This document shows positions 7,499 to 17,228 of a stretch of DNA of 64,000 nt, piece by piece. Positions within the stretch are counted from its first letter, which is position 1, and each line of letters starts with the position of its first letter. The notes under the pieces were generated by a model that worked only from the letters and a program-made list of their open reading frames with translations, searched no databases and was not told the DNA's origin. Both the position numbers and the translations under genes were made by a program. Source of the DNA: Ascidiimonas meishanensis (GTDB taxonomy: Bacteria; Bacteroidota; Bacteroidia; Flavobacteriales; Flavobacteriaceae); the NCBI RefSeq assembly GCF_037782385.1, contig NZ_JBBEXD010000004.1:248001-312000 (forward strand), written 5' to 3'.

Positions 7499-10312
7499 CT
7501 ATTTCAATTTTTTCTTGACTGCCACTTCTTGAAAAGCTTCTATGATATCACCTTCTTTAATATCATTGTAGTTTTTAACTTGTATCCCACAATCATACCC
7601 TTTAGAAACTTCTTTGACATCATCTTTAAAACGCTTCAAGGAAGTCAAAGTACCAGTAAATATAACCACACCATCTCGTATTAAACGAATATTAGAATTT
7701 CTAAATATCTTACCATCGGTAACCATACATCCGGCAATGGTACCCACTTTTGAGATTTTAAAGGTTTCTCTAATCTCAGCAGTACCTGTAACTTCTTCCT
7801 TCATTTCTGGAGAGAGCATCCCTTCCATTGCGTCCTTGAGATCATTTATAGCATCGTAAATAATAGAATACGTTCTGATGTCTATCTCTTCTACATCTGC
7901 AATAGAACGTGCATTACCCATAGGCCTCACGTTAAACCCAATGATTATGGCATCGGAAGCAGATGCGAGCAGAACATCAGATTCTGTGATTGCTCCTACT
8001 CCTTTATGAATAATATTAATTTGAATTTCTGGAGTAGACAATTTCTGGAATGAGTCTGTTAATGCCTCAACAGATCCATCCACGTCTCCTTTTAGAATTA
8101 TATTAAGTTCTTTAAAGTCTCCTAAGGCAATTCGTCTTCCAATTTCATCAAGTGTAATATGACGTTGTGTTCTTACAGACTGCTCTCTTTGTAGCTGTGT
8201 TCTTTTTGCTGCAATTTGTTTTGCTTCTTTCTCGTCTTCAAAAACATGGAAATTATCACCCGCCTGTGGTGCTCCATCCAAACCAAGAATAGAAATAGGT
8301 GTAGATGGCCCAGCAGATTCAATCATCTTACCACGTTCATCAAACATAGCTTTTACTTTACCTATATTCTTACCTGCTAAAACAAAATCTCCTATTCTGA
8401 GTGTTCCAGCCTGAACCAATATGGTAGAAACATAACCTCTTCCTTTATCCAGAAAAGCTTCTACCACCGTTCCAACAGCTCTTTTATTAGGATTCGCTTT
8501 TAATTCTAAAATTTCAGCTTCCAGTAAAACTTTCTCCAGTAGCTCTTTCACTCCTGTACCTGTTTTGGCAGAGATATCTTGTGATTGAATTTTACCTCCC
8601 CAATCTTCTACCAATAAATTCATATTGGCTAAACTTTCTTTAACCTTATCAGGGTTTGCGTTAGGCTTATCTATTTTATTAATTGCAAAAACAATAGGTA
8701 CACCAGCTGCTTGTGCATGGCTAATTGCTTCCTTTGTTTGAGGCATCACATCGTCATCAGCAGCAATTACAATAATTGCTACATCCGTCAATTGCGCTCC
8801 TCTTGCACGCATTGCAGTAAAGGCTTCGTGGCCAGGTGTATCAAGAAATGCTATTTTTTGGCCATTTTCTAATGAAACACCATAAGCACCGATATGCTGT
8901 GTAATTCCTCCACTTTCTCCTGCAATCACATTCTCTTCCCTTACATAATCCAACAAAGAGGTTTTACCATGATCTACATGCCCCATTACAGTAACAATGG
9001 GAGCTCTTTCCTTTAAATCTTCTGGGCGATCTTCCTCCTCTTGAATTGCTTCTTCAATATCCGCAGTTATGAATTCAACTTCGTAACCAAATTCATCTGC
9101 AACTATACTAAGGGTTTCTGCATCCAAGCGCTGATTCATTGTCATCATAATACCTAATGACATACATGCAGAAATAATTTTGGTAGTAGGAACATCCATC
9201 ATCGTAGCTACTTCAGCCACTGTTACAAATTCAGTAACTTTGAGTGTTTTACTCTCCATTTCCTGCATTGCAAACTCTTCTTCCGATTTCTGTCGATGTG
9301 AATCTCTTTTTTCCTTTCTATATTTTGCGCCTTTTGATTTAGAAGATTTACCTTGTAATTTCTCCAGCGTTTCTCTAACTTGTTTTTGTACTTCTTCCTC
9401 TGTTGGCTCTACCTTTGCCGCAGCGGCTCCTCTTCTTGAACCTTGACCTGGTTTCTTGTTACGATCATTAAATCTATTTGGACCACCACCACTTCCTGGC
9501 TTTGGCGAACCTTCTTTACTAATTCTTCTTCTTTTACGTTTGCGATCTGAAGCTTCTTTAGCTTTAGCGTCTTTTGAAGGTTCTTCTTTCTTCTTCTTGG
9601 GTTTCTTAAACTGCGTAAGGTCTATTTTCTCACCAGTCATCTTTGGACCAGAAAGTTTTTGATACTTGGTTTCAATTATGGATGGCTGACTAGTATCTTC
9701 TTCTGGCTCAGCCTCTGTTTTAACTTCTACCTTTTTTTCTGGAGTTTTAATTAAAACGGGCGCTACTTTTGGAGTTAACACTTCTTTTTTTACCGGATCT
9801 TCCTTTTTCTCTGGAACCGGCTTCTTGGGAGTTTCAACTTTCACTTCCTCTTTTTCAGGCTTCGCAACAACAGCCTTTTCAGCAGGAGTTTCTTTTAAGA
9901 GTTCTTCAGCAGGTTTCTTCACTGGTTCCACAGGGGTTTCCTTTGGTTCTTGCTTTTTACCGCCGAGATCTATTTTTCCAACTGTTTTTGGCCCACTTAG
10001 GGTAGCTTTCGCTCTAATAACCTCTTGATCTTCCTTAACCACTCTTTTTTGAACCTGCTCCTTTTCAATTTCCTGACGTAACGCTTCTTTTTCTTTACGT
10101 TTTTCTTCGCCTACTTCTTTAGAAGCAACCTTTTTATTTTTGTCAGTTTTAAATTCATCCAAAAGAACATTATATACCTCATGGGTGATCTTAGTGGTGG
10201 GTCTTGCTTCCACTTCATAACCTTTAGATGCAAGATGCTCCACCGCTCGGTCAAGCGATATATTAAGTTCTCTAAGAACCTTATTAAGCCTCATTGTTGC
10301 GTTTGCAGCCAT
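7499..10312 (-). CDS. infB: Translation initiation factor IF-2
   Basis: This 937-residue GTPase places initiator tRNA on the 30S subunit and promotes 50S joining. The N-terminus has the IF2N fold (MRLNKVLRELNISLDRAVEHL), then about 300 residues of low-complexity Lys/Glu/Pro/Val sequence. This is followed by a second IF2N-like stretch and the G domain with GHVDHGKTS near residue 440, DTPGHEAF and NKID. Domains II-IV follow (GDVDGSVEAL, HKGVGAITESDV). It is the last gene of rimP-nusA-infB, 21 nt after nusA, and ends at the palindromic terminator. Length is typical for Bacteroidota IF-2. Confidence 0.97.
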   Translation of the reverse strand: MAANATMRLNKVLRELNISLDRAVEHLASKGYEVEARPTTKITHEVYNVLLDEFKTDKNKKVASKEVGEEKRKEKEALRQEIEKEQVQKRVVKEDQEVIRAKATLSGPKTVGKIDLGGKKQEPKETPVEPVKKPAEELLKETPAEKAVVAKPEKEEVKVETPKKPVPEKKEDPVKKEVLTPKVAPVLIKTPEKKVEVKTEAEPEEDTSQPSIIETKYQKLSGPKMTGEKIDLTQFKKPKKKKEEPSKDAKAKEASDRKRKRRRISKEGSPKPGSGGGPNRFNDRNKKPGQGSRRGAAAAKVEPTEEEVQKQVRETLEKLQGKSSKSKGAKYRKEKRDSHRQKSEEEFAMQEMESKTLKVTEFVTVAEVATMMDVPTTKIISACMSLGIMMTMNQRLDAETLSIVADEFGYEVEFITADIEEAIQEEEDRPEDLKERAPIVTVMGHVDHGKTSLLDYVREENVIAGESGGITQHIGAYGVSLENGQKIAFLDTPGHEAFTAMRARGAQLTDVAIIVIAADDDVMPQTKEAISHAQAAGVPIVFAINKIDKPNANPDKVKESLANMNLLVEDWGGKIQSQDISAKTGTGVKELLEKVLLEAEILELKANPNKRAVGTVVEAFLDKGRGYVSTILVQAGTLRIGDFVLAGKNIGKVKAMFDERGKMIESAGPSTPISILGLDGAPQAGDNFHVFEDEKEAKQIAAKRTQLQREQSVRTQRHITLDEIGRRIALGDFKELNIILKGDVDGSVEALTDSFQKLSTPEIQINIIHKGVGAITESDVLLASASDAIIIGFNVRPMGNARSIADVEEIDIRTYSIIYDAINDLKDAMEGMLSPEMKEEVTGTAEIRETFKISKVGTIAGCMVTDGKIFRNSNIRLIRDGVVIFTGTLTSLKRFKDDVKEVSKGYDCGIQVKNYNDIKEGDIIEAFQEVAVKKKLK

Positions 10313-10333
10313 AATTATTATTACCTCAATAAA

Positions 10334-11566
10334 TTAATCTTCAAATTCTTCTTTGAGAATTTTCACTACCTCACTAATCGTTTCCTCTTCGAGGTCTGTT
10401 TGTTTTACTAGAAAGTTTATATCTTGATCTAAAACACTTTTTGCAGTATCTAAACCAATTTTCTTGAATTCTTCAATAATCCAAGCATCTATTTCATCTG
10501 AAAATTCTGTTAACTCTACATCTTCTTCGATTCCCTCACGGAATACATCTATTTCATACCCTGTTAACTGCCCTGCTAGACGTATATTAAAACCGCCTTT
10601 TCCAATTGCTTTTGATACTTCTTCTGGTTTGAGAATTACCTCAGCATGTTTCGTGTCTTCTTTTAATTTTATGGAAGTTACCCGTGCAGGACTTAAAGCC
10701 CGAGTAATAAACAATTGAATGTTATTTGTATAGTTAATAACATCAATATTCTCATTACCTAATTCGCGCACAATTCCATGTATTCTAGACCCTTTCATTC
10801 CAACACATGCACCAACTGGATCTATTCTATCGTCATAAGAGTCTACGGCTACTTTTGCTTTTTCACCTGGAATTCTTACCACTTTCTTAACAGAAATCAA
10901 CCCATCAAATACTTCTGGTATTTCTTGTTCAAACAACTTCTCCAGAAAAGCAGGAGAAGTCCTTGACATAATTATCGCTGGTTTGTTTCCTTTCAATTCA
11001 ACACTTTCAATTACCCCTCTTACATTCTCTCCTTTTCTAAAAAAGTCTGAAGGTATTTGTTTTTCCTTTGGCAATATTATTTCATTTCCTTCATCATCCA
11101 ATAATATTACCGCTTTATGACGAATATGGTGTACTTCTGCGGTATATATTTCCCCCACCATATCTTTAAATTGCTTGTATATGGTAGTATTATCATGTTC
11201 ATGAATTTTCGAAATAAGATTTTGTCTCAATGCGAGTATTGCTCTTCTTCCTAGTTGAATCAACTTCACCTCTTCAGACACATCCTCGCCTACTTCAAAA
11301 TCAGGCTCTATCTTGCGCGCCTCTTGAAGAGATATTTCCTGATTTGGATCTTCCACTTCTCCATCTGCTACAACTATTCTATTTCTCCAAATTTCTAGGT
11401 CACCTTTATCTGGATTAATAATAATATCAAAATTATCATCAGAACCATATTTCTTCTTGAGCGCATTTCTAAAAACATCCTCCAAAATGGCCATTAGCGT
11501 CACACGATCAATGAGTTTATCATCCTTAAACTCTGAAAATGAATCGATCAATGCAAGATTTTCCAT
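10334..11566 (-). CDS. nusA: Transcription termination/antitermination factor NusA
   Basis: This 410-residue protein binds RNA polymerase and nascent RNA to control pausing, intrinsic termination and antitermination. The order of parts is an N-terminal RNAP-binding domain, an S1 domain (about residues 135-200, YTAEVHHIRHKAVILLDDEG) and two KH domains. The KH region includes DPVGACVGMKGSRIHGIV and AIGKGGFNIRLA. It ends with a short acidic tail and lacks the C-terminal acidic repeats of E. coli NusA, as is usual outside Gammaproteobacteria. It sits between rimP (9-nt gap) and infB (21-nt gap), and the operon leader has a terminator-like hairpin that NusA itself might read. Confidence 0.96.
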   Translation of the reverse strand: MENLALIDSFSEFKDDKLIDRVTLMAILEDVFRNALKKKYGSDDNFDIIINPDKGDLEIWRNRIVVADGEVEDPNQEISLQEARKIEPDFEVGEDVSEEVKLIQLGRRAILALRQNLISKIHEHDNTTIYKQFKDMVGEIYTAEVHHIRHKAVILLDDEGNEIILPKEKQIPSDFFRKGENVRGVIESVELKGNKPAIIMSRTSPAFLEKLFEQEIPEVFDGLISVKKVVRIPGEKAKVAVDSYDDRIDPVGACVGMKGSRIHGIVRELGNENIDVINYTNNIQLFITRALSPARVTSIKLKEDTKHAEVILKPEEVSKAIGKGGFNIRLAGQLTGYEIDVFREGIEEDVELTEFSDEIDAWIIEEFKKIGLDTAKSVLDQDINFLVKQTDLEEETISEVVKILKEEFED

Positions 11567-11575
11567 GTCATAATT

Positions 11576-12046
11576 TTAATTAAATTTTATTTTTACTTTT
11601 GATTCCTTCACTTCTGAAAAAGACAACATCTTTTCCAAAGTGACCGTTACTTTACCTTTACCTATTGGCTTTGGCTGCCGTTCTTTCCAAACTAATTGAA
11701 ATCGTTCATCATTAGCCAGTGATAAAACACCTTCAAATTTAGACCCATCTACTGTTTTTACCTCAAGAGTTCTCCCAATGTTTTTATTATATTGCCTTTT
11801 ATCAATAAGAGGCTCTGTTGCGCCGGGAGACATTACCTCTAATGAAAAATCAAATTCATCTTCATTTAAAGGATGCTCTATACTCCTACTAATTTCAATA
11901 CAATCATTAAGAGTTATACCTTTATCTCCATCTATGATAACGTTGATTTTGTTATCTGAGGAAATATTTAATTCTATAATAAAAAGATCTTTCCGCACTT
12001 TAAGTGCCTCTTGCAGTAACTCCTCTACTCGTTGCTTTAACGTCAT
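11576..12046 (-). CDS. rimP: Ribosome maturation factor RimP
   Basis: RimP (156 residues from the chosen start) is needed for late maturation of the 30S subunit. The N-terminal domain MTLKQRVEELLQEAL and the motif GITLNDCIEISRSIE, then the Sm-like C-terminal domain, are all present. The start was set at MTLKQRVEEL because family members begin there. A longer in-frame ATG at 12091 would translate through a perfect terminator-like hairpin and add 15 residues that do not look like RimP. First gene of rimP-nusA-infB. Confidence 0.93.
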   Translation of the reverse strand: MTLKQRVEELLQEALKVRKDLFIIELNISSDNKINVIIDGDKGITLNDCIEISRSIEHPLNEDEFDFSLEVMSPGATEPLIDKRQYNKNIGRTLEVKTVDGSKFEGVLSLANDERFQLVWKERQPKPIGKGKVTVTLEKMLSFSEVKESKVKIKFN

Positions 12047-12055
12047 TTTTAGTAT

Positions 12056-12083
12056 AAAAAGAGGGGACTTTCCGGTCCCCTCT
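12056..12083 (-). promoter_or_regulatory. Terminator-like hairpin in the rimP-nusA-infB leader (possible attenuator)
   Basis: On the minus strand the leader holds AGAGGGGAC, a six-base loop and GTCCCCTCT, a perfect 9-bp GC-rich stem followed directly by TTTTT. It lies between the predicted start of transcription (near 12103) and the rimP ATG at 12046. The upstream gene is on the other strand, so the hairpin cannot be that gene's terminator in this direction. Intrinsic attenuation of this operon is an inference. Confidence 0.7.
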
Positions 12084-12109
12084 ATATCCATTTACTACTT
12101 TCAATGGTG

Positions 12110-12140
12110 CAAATATACAATTTTTTTTATACCTATAAAA
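12110..12140 (-). promoter_or_regulatory. rimP-nusA-infB promoter
   Basis: On the minus strand TATATTTG (12117-12110) is a perfect TAnnTTTG -7 box, preceded by exactly 19 nt and TTTT in the -33 position (TTTG expected). Transcription would begin about 55 nt before the rimP ATG and include the leader hairpin. Confidence 0.6.
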
Positions 12141-12196
12141 TCTTAATCACTAACTTATTTATTTTCCATATATTGATAAAAACTTTACAAAACATC

Positions 12197-13024
12197 ATGA
12201 AAAGAATATTAGTCCCTACCGATTTTTCAGAACTTTCAGAATACGCATTGGAAGTAGCTGCTCAAATAGCTAAAGATTTTGATGCCGAGTTATTTCTTAT
12301 GCATTCACTAGATCTACCTAATCATCTAGCTACACAAGAACAACACGAAGTTCCGGAAGTACTCTTCTATATGAAAATGGCGCACCAGAGATTTGAGGAA
12401 TTTATGGACAAACCATATTTGGAAAATTTAAAAACCAACGAAACCATAGAAGATTCAACTACTGCTGATGCTATAAATGAGGCTGCATCTAAACACCAAG
12501 TAGATCTTATAGTAATGGGGTCTGGCGGCGCATCTGGCCTTAAGGAATTCATTATTGGGTCAAATACAGAAAAAGTGGTAAGGAGTGCAGAAACACCGGT
12601 TCTGGTAATCAAAAAAAAACAGCCTGATTTTAGCGTAGATAGTATTGTTTTCGCCTGTGATTTTTCACCAGAATCTTACGCTACCTTTATTAAAGCTGAA
12701 GAATTTGCAAAAAACCTAAAAGCCAAAATACATTTTCTATACGTAAATACGCCTGCCTCTTTTCATACAACACAAGAAATTACACATAAGATGAGTGCCT
12801 TTATTGAAAAAGCAAAGCCAAGCAACTTTTCTCTCAATATTTACAATGATAGAAGTGTAGAGAAAGGTGTTATTAATTTTTCAAAATCTATTAATGCAGA
12901 TCTGATAAGCATCAGTACTCATGGCCGCAAAGGACTGGCTCATTTTTTTAACGGAAGTATTAGTGAAGATTTGGCAAACCATGCCCTTAAACCTGTACTG
13001 ACTTTTAAAATACCTACACCCTGA
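12197..13024 (+). CDS. Tandem-domain universal stress protein
   Basis: This 275-residue cytoplasmic protein is made of two Usp domains, residues 1 to about 150 and about 152-275. The first begins MKRILVPTDFSELSEYALEVA and has the ATP-binding type motif MGSGGASGLKEFIIGSNTEKV. The second has ISTHGRKGLAHFFNGSISEDL, a near-match to the same nucleotide loop. The start at 12197 was preferred because it begins at the first beta-strand of the domain; an upstream in-frame ATG at 12104 adds only AT-rich leader. The family acts in stress and starvation; no client is apparent here. It is divergent from rimP. Confidence 0.88.
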   Translation: MKRILVPTDFSELSEYALEVAAQIAKDFDAELFLMHSLDLPNHLATQEQHEVPEVLFYMKMAHQRFEEFMDKPYLENLKTNETIEDSTTADAINEAASKHQVDLIVMGSGGASGLKEFIIGSNTEKVVRSAETPVLVIKKKQPDFSVDSIVFACDFSPESYATFIKAEEFAKNLKAKIHFLYVNTPASFHTTQEITHKMSAFIEKAKPSNFSLNIYNDRSVEKGVINFSKSINADLISISTHGRKGLAHFFNGSISEDLANHALKPVLTFKIPTP

Positions 13025-13046
13025 AGCCCACTTAAATAACTGGACA

Positions 13047-13073
13047 TAAAAAAACCCGCTTTAAAAGCGGGTT
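13047..13073 (-). terminator. Terminator of tRNA-Gln
   Basis: The hairpin AACCCGCT / AGCGGGTT is followed on the minus strand by a run of seven T. On the plus strand there is no T-run, so it mainly ends the tRNA transcript. Confidence 0.8.
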
Positions 13074-13082
13074 AGCAAGCAG

Positions 13083-13153
13083 TTGGCCTACAAGGATTCG
13101 AACCTTGAACGACTGGACCAAAACCAGTTGTGTTACCGTTACACCATAGGCCA
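13083..13153 (-). tRNA. tRNA-Gln (anticodon UUG)
   Basis: This 71-nt cloverleaf on the minus strand has acceptor TGGCCTA pairing with TAGGCCA, discriminator A, T-loop TTCGAAT and anticodon stem ACTGG/CCAGT. The anticodon loop is TTTTGGT, giving anticodon TTG. No CCA is encoded. It has its own promoter and terminator. Confidence 0.97.
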
Positions 13154-13169
13154 GTACCAAATGCGGATG

Positions 13170-13200
13170 CAAATTTAAAACAAACTTTTGTTTGAGCAAA
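13170..13200 (-). promoter_or_regulatory. tRNA-Gln promoter
   Basis: On the minus strand TTTG (13200-13197), a 19-nt spacer and TAAATTTG (13177-13170) give an exact Bacteroidota sigma-A consensus. Transcription would begin about 10 nt before the tRNA. It is one of the two best promoters in the window. Confidence 0.85.
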
Positions 13201-13317
13201 TATTTTTCGTTTTTATTTAGTGTATTGAAAAAGTAAAACGCTTGTTAAGGTTTTTTCAAAATGCCATATTATCTAGTATTTATTATTAAATTCGCTCAAT
13301 TAAAGAAATTTAAATAA

Positions 13318-16300
13318 ATGTCTGCAACCAATTTTAGAAAATGGGATACCATCTTAGGATGGATTGTTTTTTTTATAGCTCTTATCACTTATGGCCTCAC
13401 GGTAGAACCAACTGTTAGTTCATGGGACTGCGGCGAATATATTTCTACTTCAGCTAAATTAGAGGTGGGGCACCCGCCAGGAGCGCCTTTATTTCAAATG
13501 TTGGGCGCATTTTTTGCCATGTTTGCTATGGAAGCGGACCAAATTGCCCGAATGGTTAATTATATGTCTGTATTTTCAAGTGCATTCACCATACTCTTTA
13601 TGTTTTGGACTATTACCAATCTGGCAGGAAAACTACTGAGAAAGAACGAGGATGATGACCATGCCTATATGGCTGTTTTAGGAAGCGGACTTGTGGGTGC
13701 TTTAGCTTTTACCTTTTCAGATAGCTTTTGGTTTAATGCGGTGGAAACTGAAGTTTACGCAATGGCTAGTTTTATCATGGCTTTGCTCTTGTGGCTAGGG
13801 CTTAAATGGGTTGATAATTTAGATAAACCTAGAAGTGATAGGTGGTTGATTTTAATTGCCTTTATAATTGGGCTAACATTTGGAGTTCAATTTATGGGCT
13901 TTCTTGCTATTCCATCCATAGGGTTGCTTTACTTCTTCAAGAAATATAAAGATGTTGATTTGAAAAAATTTATCATTGGTAACATCGTTGTGGTAGCATT
14001 ATTGATGTTTGTTTATAAATTTTCACTCACTTATACCCTAAAACTTTTTGGGTGGGGTGAGGTCTTTTTTGTAAATTCTATTGGCTTACCATTTAATTCA
14101 GGCTCCATTATAGTTGGTCTTGGCTTTATTGGGGTCTTCTATTGGGCTTTGAAATATACCCGCAAAAGACGTCTTTATACAACCAATACAGTCGTACTAT
14201 GCATACTTTTTATGTTTATAGGGTTCTCTTCTTGGCTAATGTTACCTATAAGAGCAAATGCGCACGTACCAATAAATGAAAATGACCCTTCTGATGCCAG
14301 ACTTTTATTAGCCTATTATAATAGAGAACAATATCCTGGTGTTGAAAGTCCCATTTATGGTACTATGTATTCAGATCGTTTTGCCGGGTTGCCACCAGAT
14401 AATAGTCGTAAAGACGATAGCCCGAAGTACGAAAGAGATGAAAAAAACGGTAAATATATAATTGTTAATAAATATAAAGATGCGCTACCAGCTTCACATC
14501 CAGATCATGTAGGCATGCTTCCAAGAATGTGGAGTTCAGAACATGCAGAAAACTATATGCGTTATGTAAAACCCTTAGAGTTTTCAATTAAAGCAGAATA
14601 TGCAGGTCAAGAAGAACTCAAAGAAGCTGTTCAACAATTAAAAGAGGGCATGCGAACGGGCAAAATTGATGAGGACGGCTATGTAAAGTTTCTTAGACAA
14701 TTTGGAGAATACCTGAATGTGGAAGCACCCTCTCTTAGCGATAACTTAGGCTTTATGATTAATTATCAATTTGGCTATATGTATTGGCGCTATTTTATGT
14801 GGAATTTTGCAGGTAGACAAGATGATATTCAGGGTAAATATGACAACCATGGAAATTGGCTTACAGGTATTAATTTTATAGATGAGTTATTTTTAGGTTC
14901 TCAGGAAAACTTACCCTCTGACGTCTTAAATAACAAAGCAAGAAACACTTATTATTTATTTCCATTAATACTTGGAATTATTGGACTCGTATTTCAAGCA
15001 AGACGAGATGTTAAACAATTTTGGGTGCTTCTCTTCTTCTTTTTACTCACTGGTTTGGCAATTCAATTCTACACCAATATTCGTCCATTTGAACCTAGGG
15101 AGCGAGACTACTCTCTTGTAGGCTCTTTCTATATATTTGCTATTTGGATAGGTATTGGTGTGATTTCAATTTATGAAGGACTTAAAAATTATGTGACTCC
15201 TAAAATGGCTGGCCCTTTAATTACCGTAGTTTGTCTTCTGGCAGTACCTTCTGTGATGGCCTATGAAAACTGGGATGACCATGATCGTTCAGATAAATAT
15301 ACCGCGAGATCTCTTCCTATGTGCTATTTAGACTCTGTTCAGGAAGATGTTGGCGCTATCATTTTCTCTATTGGTGATAATGACACTTTCGGTTTATGGT
15401 ATGCACAAGAAATTGAAGAGTACAGAACAGATGTAAGGGTAATTAACAGTAGTCTTTTCCAGACAGATTGGTATATTGATCAAATGAAGCGAAAAGCATA
15501 TGAAAGCGACCCTATTCCTTCGCAATTAAAACATGCTCAATACGCTTGGGGTGTTAGAGATTATATAAGATTCCAACCCTTATCTGAAGCACGTTGGAAT
15601 ATTAAAGATTTTATGGATTGGATTTCTAGTGATGATCCAAAAACCAAGTACGGATATCTTATTAAACAATATGGGGGAAGCACAGATGGAGTGCCCGAAA
15701 GTGAACTAGAAACAGTCTATTACCCAACCAATAAAATTCGCGTACCAGTTAATAAGGAGAATGTTTTGAAGTCTGGACTTGTAAAAGAAAAAGACAGCGC
15801 ATTGATTGTTGATTACATAGATATTGATTTACCAGAAAGTGCTATTTCTAAAAACAGAATCTTAATGTTAGATCTTCTGGCAAACAATGATTGGAAACGT
15901 CCCATTTATTTTACTGGAGGAAGCTTTGATAAAGCAGAATATTTATGGATGAAAGAATATTTGCAACTAGATGGACTTGTCTACAAACTAGTTCCTATTA
16001 AAACCAAAAGAAACGCAGAGAACCCTTTTGAAATGGGTCGTATTGATAGTGATCTTATGTATGATATTGTGATGAAATGGAATTGGGGCAACTCTGGTAA
16101 CACTAAAATTTATCACGACACTGAAACCAGAAGAAATAGTATTACTTTTAGAAGTAATATGGCCAGATTGGTTGAAAAACTCTTGCAAGAAGACAAAAAA
16201 GAAAAGGCAAAGAATATTTTAGATCTAGCAATGAAAAATATGCCTGCTGGATATTTTGGTTACTATGTTTTCTTAGAACCCTATATTGAAGGTTACTATA

Positions 16301-16566
16301 AGGTAGATGAAAAGGAAAAGGCAAGAGTCCTTTACAGCAAGGTTTCTAAAATTTATCAGGAACATTTAGATTATTACAGCAGCCTAGCACTAGATAGTCA
16401 ATATGAGTATTATGGAGATATTAGAGGTGATCTGGATCGTTTTAGAGGTATTCTTGATATCGTTGTGAAAAATGATGATGAAACTTTTGGCAGAAAGCAG
16501 GTAGAGACCTACAACAACTATTTAAAGAAATTTAGCCATTTCTTTAAAGAGATTGAATCTGAATAA
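13318..16566 (+). CDS. DUF2723 / glycosyltransferase family 117 membrane protein
   Basis: This large (1082-residue) inner-membrane protein belongs to the DUF2723/TMEM260-like family, assigned to glycosyltransferase family GT117. The N-terminal third has many membrane helices and the conserved early motif SWDCGEYISTSAKLEVGHPP, with the acidic Asp-Cys-Gly-Glu thought to be catalytic in related GT-C enzymes. A second block of helices follows at about residues 540-640. The C-terminal 400 residues are soluble and probably periplasmic, with helical repeats near the end. The likely role is sugar transfer to secreted proteins; the acceptor is unknown. It is followed at 18 nt by a polysaccharide deacetylase. 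Confidence 0.88.
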   Translation: MSATNFRKWDTILGWIVFFIALITYGLTVEPTVSSWDCGEYISTSAKLEVGHPPGAPLFQMLGAFFAMFAMEADQIARMVNYMSVFSSAFTILFMFWTITNLAGKLLRKNEDDDHAYMAVLGSGLVGALAFTFSDSFWFNAVETEVYAMASFIMALLLWLGLKWVDNLDKPRSDRWLILIAFIIGLTFGVQFMGFLAIPSIGLLYFFKKYKDVDLKKFIIGNIVVVALLMFVYKFSLTYTLKLFGWGEVFFVNSIGLPFNSGSIIVGLGFIGVFYWALKYTRKRRLYTTNTVVLCILFMFIGFSSWLMLPIRANAHVPINENDPSDARLLLAYYNREQYPGVESPIYGTMYSDRFAGLPPDNSRKDDSPKYERDEKNGKYIIVNKYKDALPASHPDHVGMLPRMWSSEHAENYMRYVKPLEFSIKAEYAGQEELKEAVQQLKEGMRTGKIDEDGYVKFLRQFGEYLNVEAPSLSDNLGFMINYQFGYMYWRYFMWNFAGRQDDIQGKYDNHGNWLTGINFIDELFLGSQENLPSDVLNNKARNTYYLFPLILGIIGLVFQARRDVKQFWVLLFFFLLTGLAIQFYTNIRPFEPRERDYSLVGSFYIFAIWIGIGVISIYEGLKNYVTPKMAGPLITVVCLLAVPSVMAYENWDDHDRSDKYTARSLPMCYLDSVQEDVGAIIFSIGDNDTFGLWYAQEIEEYRTDVRVINSSLFQTDWYIDQMKRKAYESDPIPSQLKHAQYAWGVRDYIRFQPLSEARWNIKDFMDWISSDDPKTKYGYLIKQYGGSTDGVPESELETVYYPTNKIRVPVNKENVLKSGLVKEKDSALIVDYIDIDLPESAISKNRILMLDLLANNDWKRPIYFTGGSFDKAEYLWMKEYLQLDGLVYKLVPIKTKRNAENPFEMGRIDSDLMYDIVMKWNWGNSGNTKIYHDTETRRNSITFRSNMARLVEKLLQEDKKEKAKNILDLAMKNMPAGYFGYYVFLEPYIEGYYKVDEKEKARVLYSKVSKIYQEHLDYYSSLALDSQYEYYGDIRGDLDRFRGILDIVVKNDDETFGRKQVETYNNYLKKFSHFFKEIESE

Positions 16567-16583
16567 ACTATTGCTGGTTTGTT

Positions 16584-17213
16584 ATGTTATTCAAGAATGG
16601 AATACCTGCAAAAACACCTAAGCTTCTAAAATATTTCTTTAGAAACCGTATCTGGAATTATACTAAAGGAAAACAACAGGTGTTTTTAACCTTTGATGAT
16701 GGCCCCACTCCTGGAGTAACGGATTGGGTACTTGATGTACTAAATCAATATAATGCGAAAGCCACTTTTTTTTGTATTGGAAAAAATGTTCAGGCGCATA
16801 AAGAATTATACAATCGTATTTTAAGTGAAGGGCATACCTTAGGAAACCACACCAATAACCATTTAAATGGATGGAAAACGAAGACCACAGATTATATAAA
16901 AAATGTTGATAAAGCTGCAGAAGAGATTGATTCTAATCTATTTAGACCTCCCTACGGAAAAATGGGTTTTAAGCAGGCAGCCTTACTAGCGAAAAAAGGG
17001 TATAAAATTATTATGTGGGACGTCTTAGCGATGGATTGGGATAAGAATTTAACTCCGGATACTTGTTATCAAAATGTAATCAACAATACAGAAGATGGAA
17101 GCATTATTGTTTTTCACGACAGCCTAAAGGCCAGTAAAAATCTCAAAGCTATTTTACCCGAAATACTTAAAAATTTAAAATTAAAGGGATTCTCTTTTGA
17201 AACTATAATCTAA
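16584..17213 (+). CDS. Polysaccharide deacetylase (NodB/CE4 fold)
   Basis: A 209-residue carbohydrate esterase family 4 domain almost without extra sequence. All NodB motifs are visible: TFDDGP (catalytic Asp and metal Asp), HTNNH (metal-binding histidines), RPPYG and a C-terminal FHDS with the catalytic-pair His. No clear signal peptide is seen, so the enzyme may be cytoplasmic or exported in another way. It probably removes N-acetyl groups from a cell-surface glycan. It is in an apparent operon with the GT117 gene, which suggests a joint role in glycan or glycoprotein modification. Substrate cannot be read from the sequence. Confidence 0.88.
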   Translation: MLFKNGIPAKTPKLLKYFFRNRIWNYTKGKQQVFLTFDDGPTPGVTDWVLDVLNQYNAKATFFCIGKNVQAHKELYNRILSEGHTLGNHTNNHLNGWKTKTTDYIKNVDKAAEEIDSNLFRPPYGKMGFKQAALLAKKGYKIIMWDVLAMDWDKNLTPDTCYQNVINNTEDGSIIVFHDSLKASKNLKAILPEILKNLKLKGFSFETII

Positions 17214-17228
17214 AGCAAAGAAAAAACA

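Noticed and set aside
9500..10250. Low-complexity Lys/Glu/Pro stretch as a sign of foreign DNA or tandem repeat
   Set aside because: It is the normal disordered N-terminal linker of IF-2.
12047..12091. Longer RimP start
   Set aside because: The extra 15 codons are the terminator-like hairpin itself and do not look like RimP.
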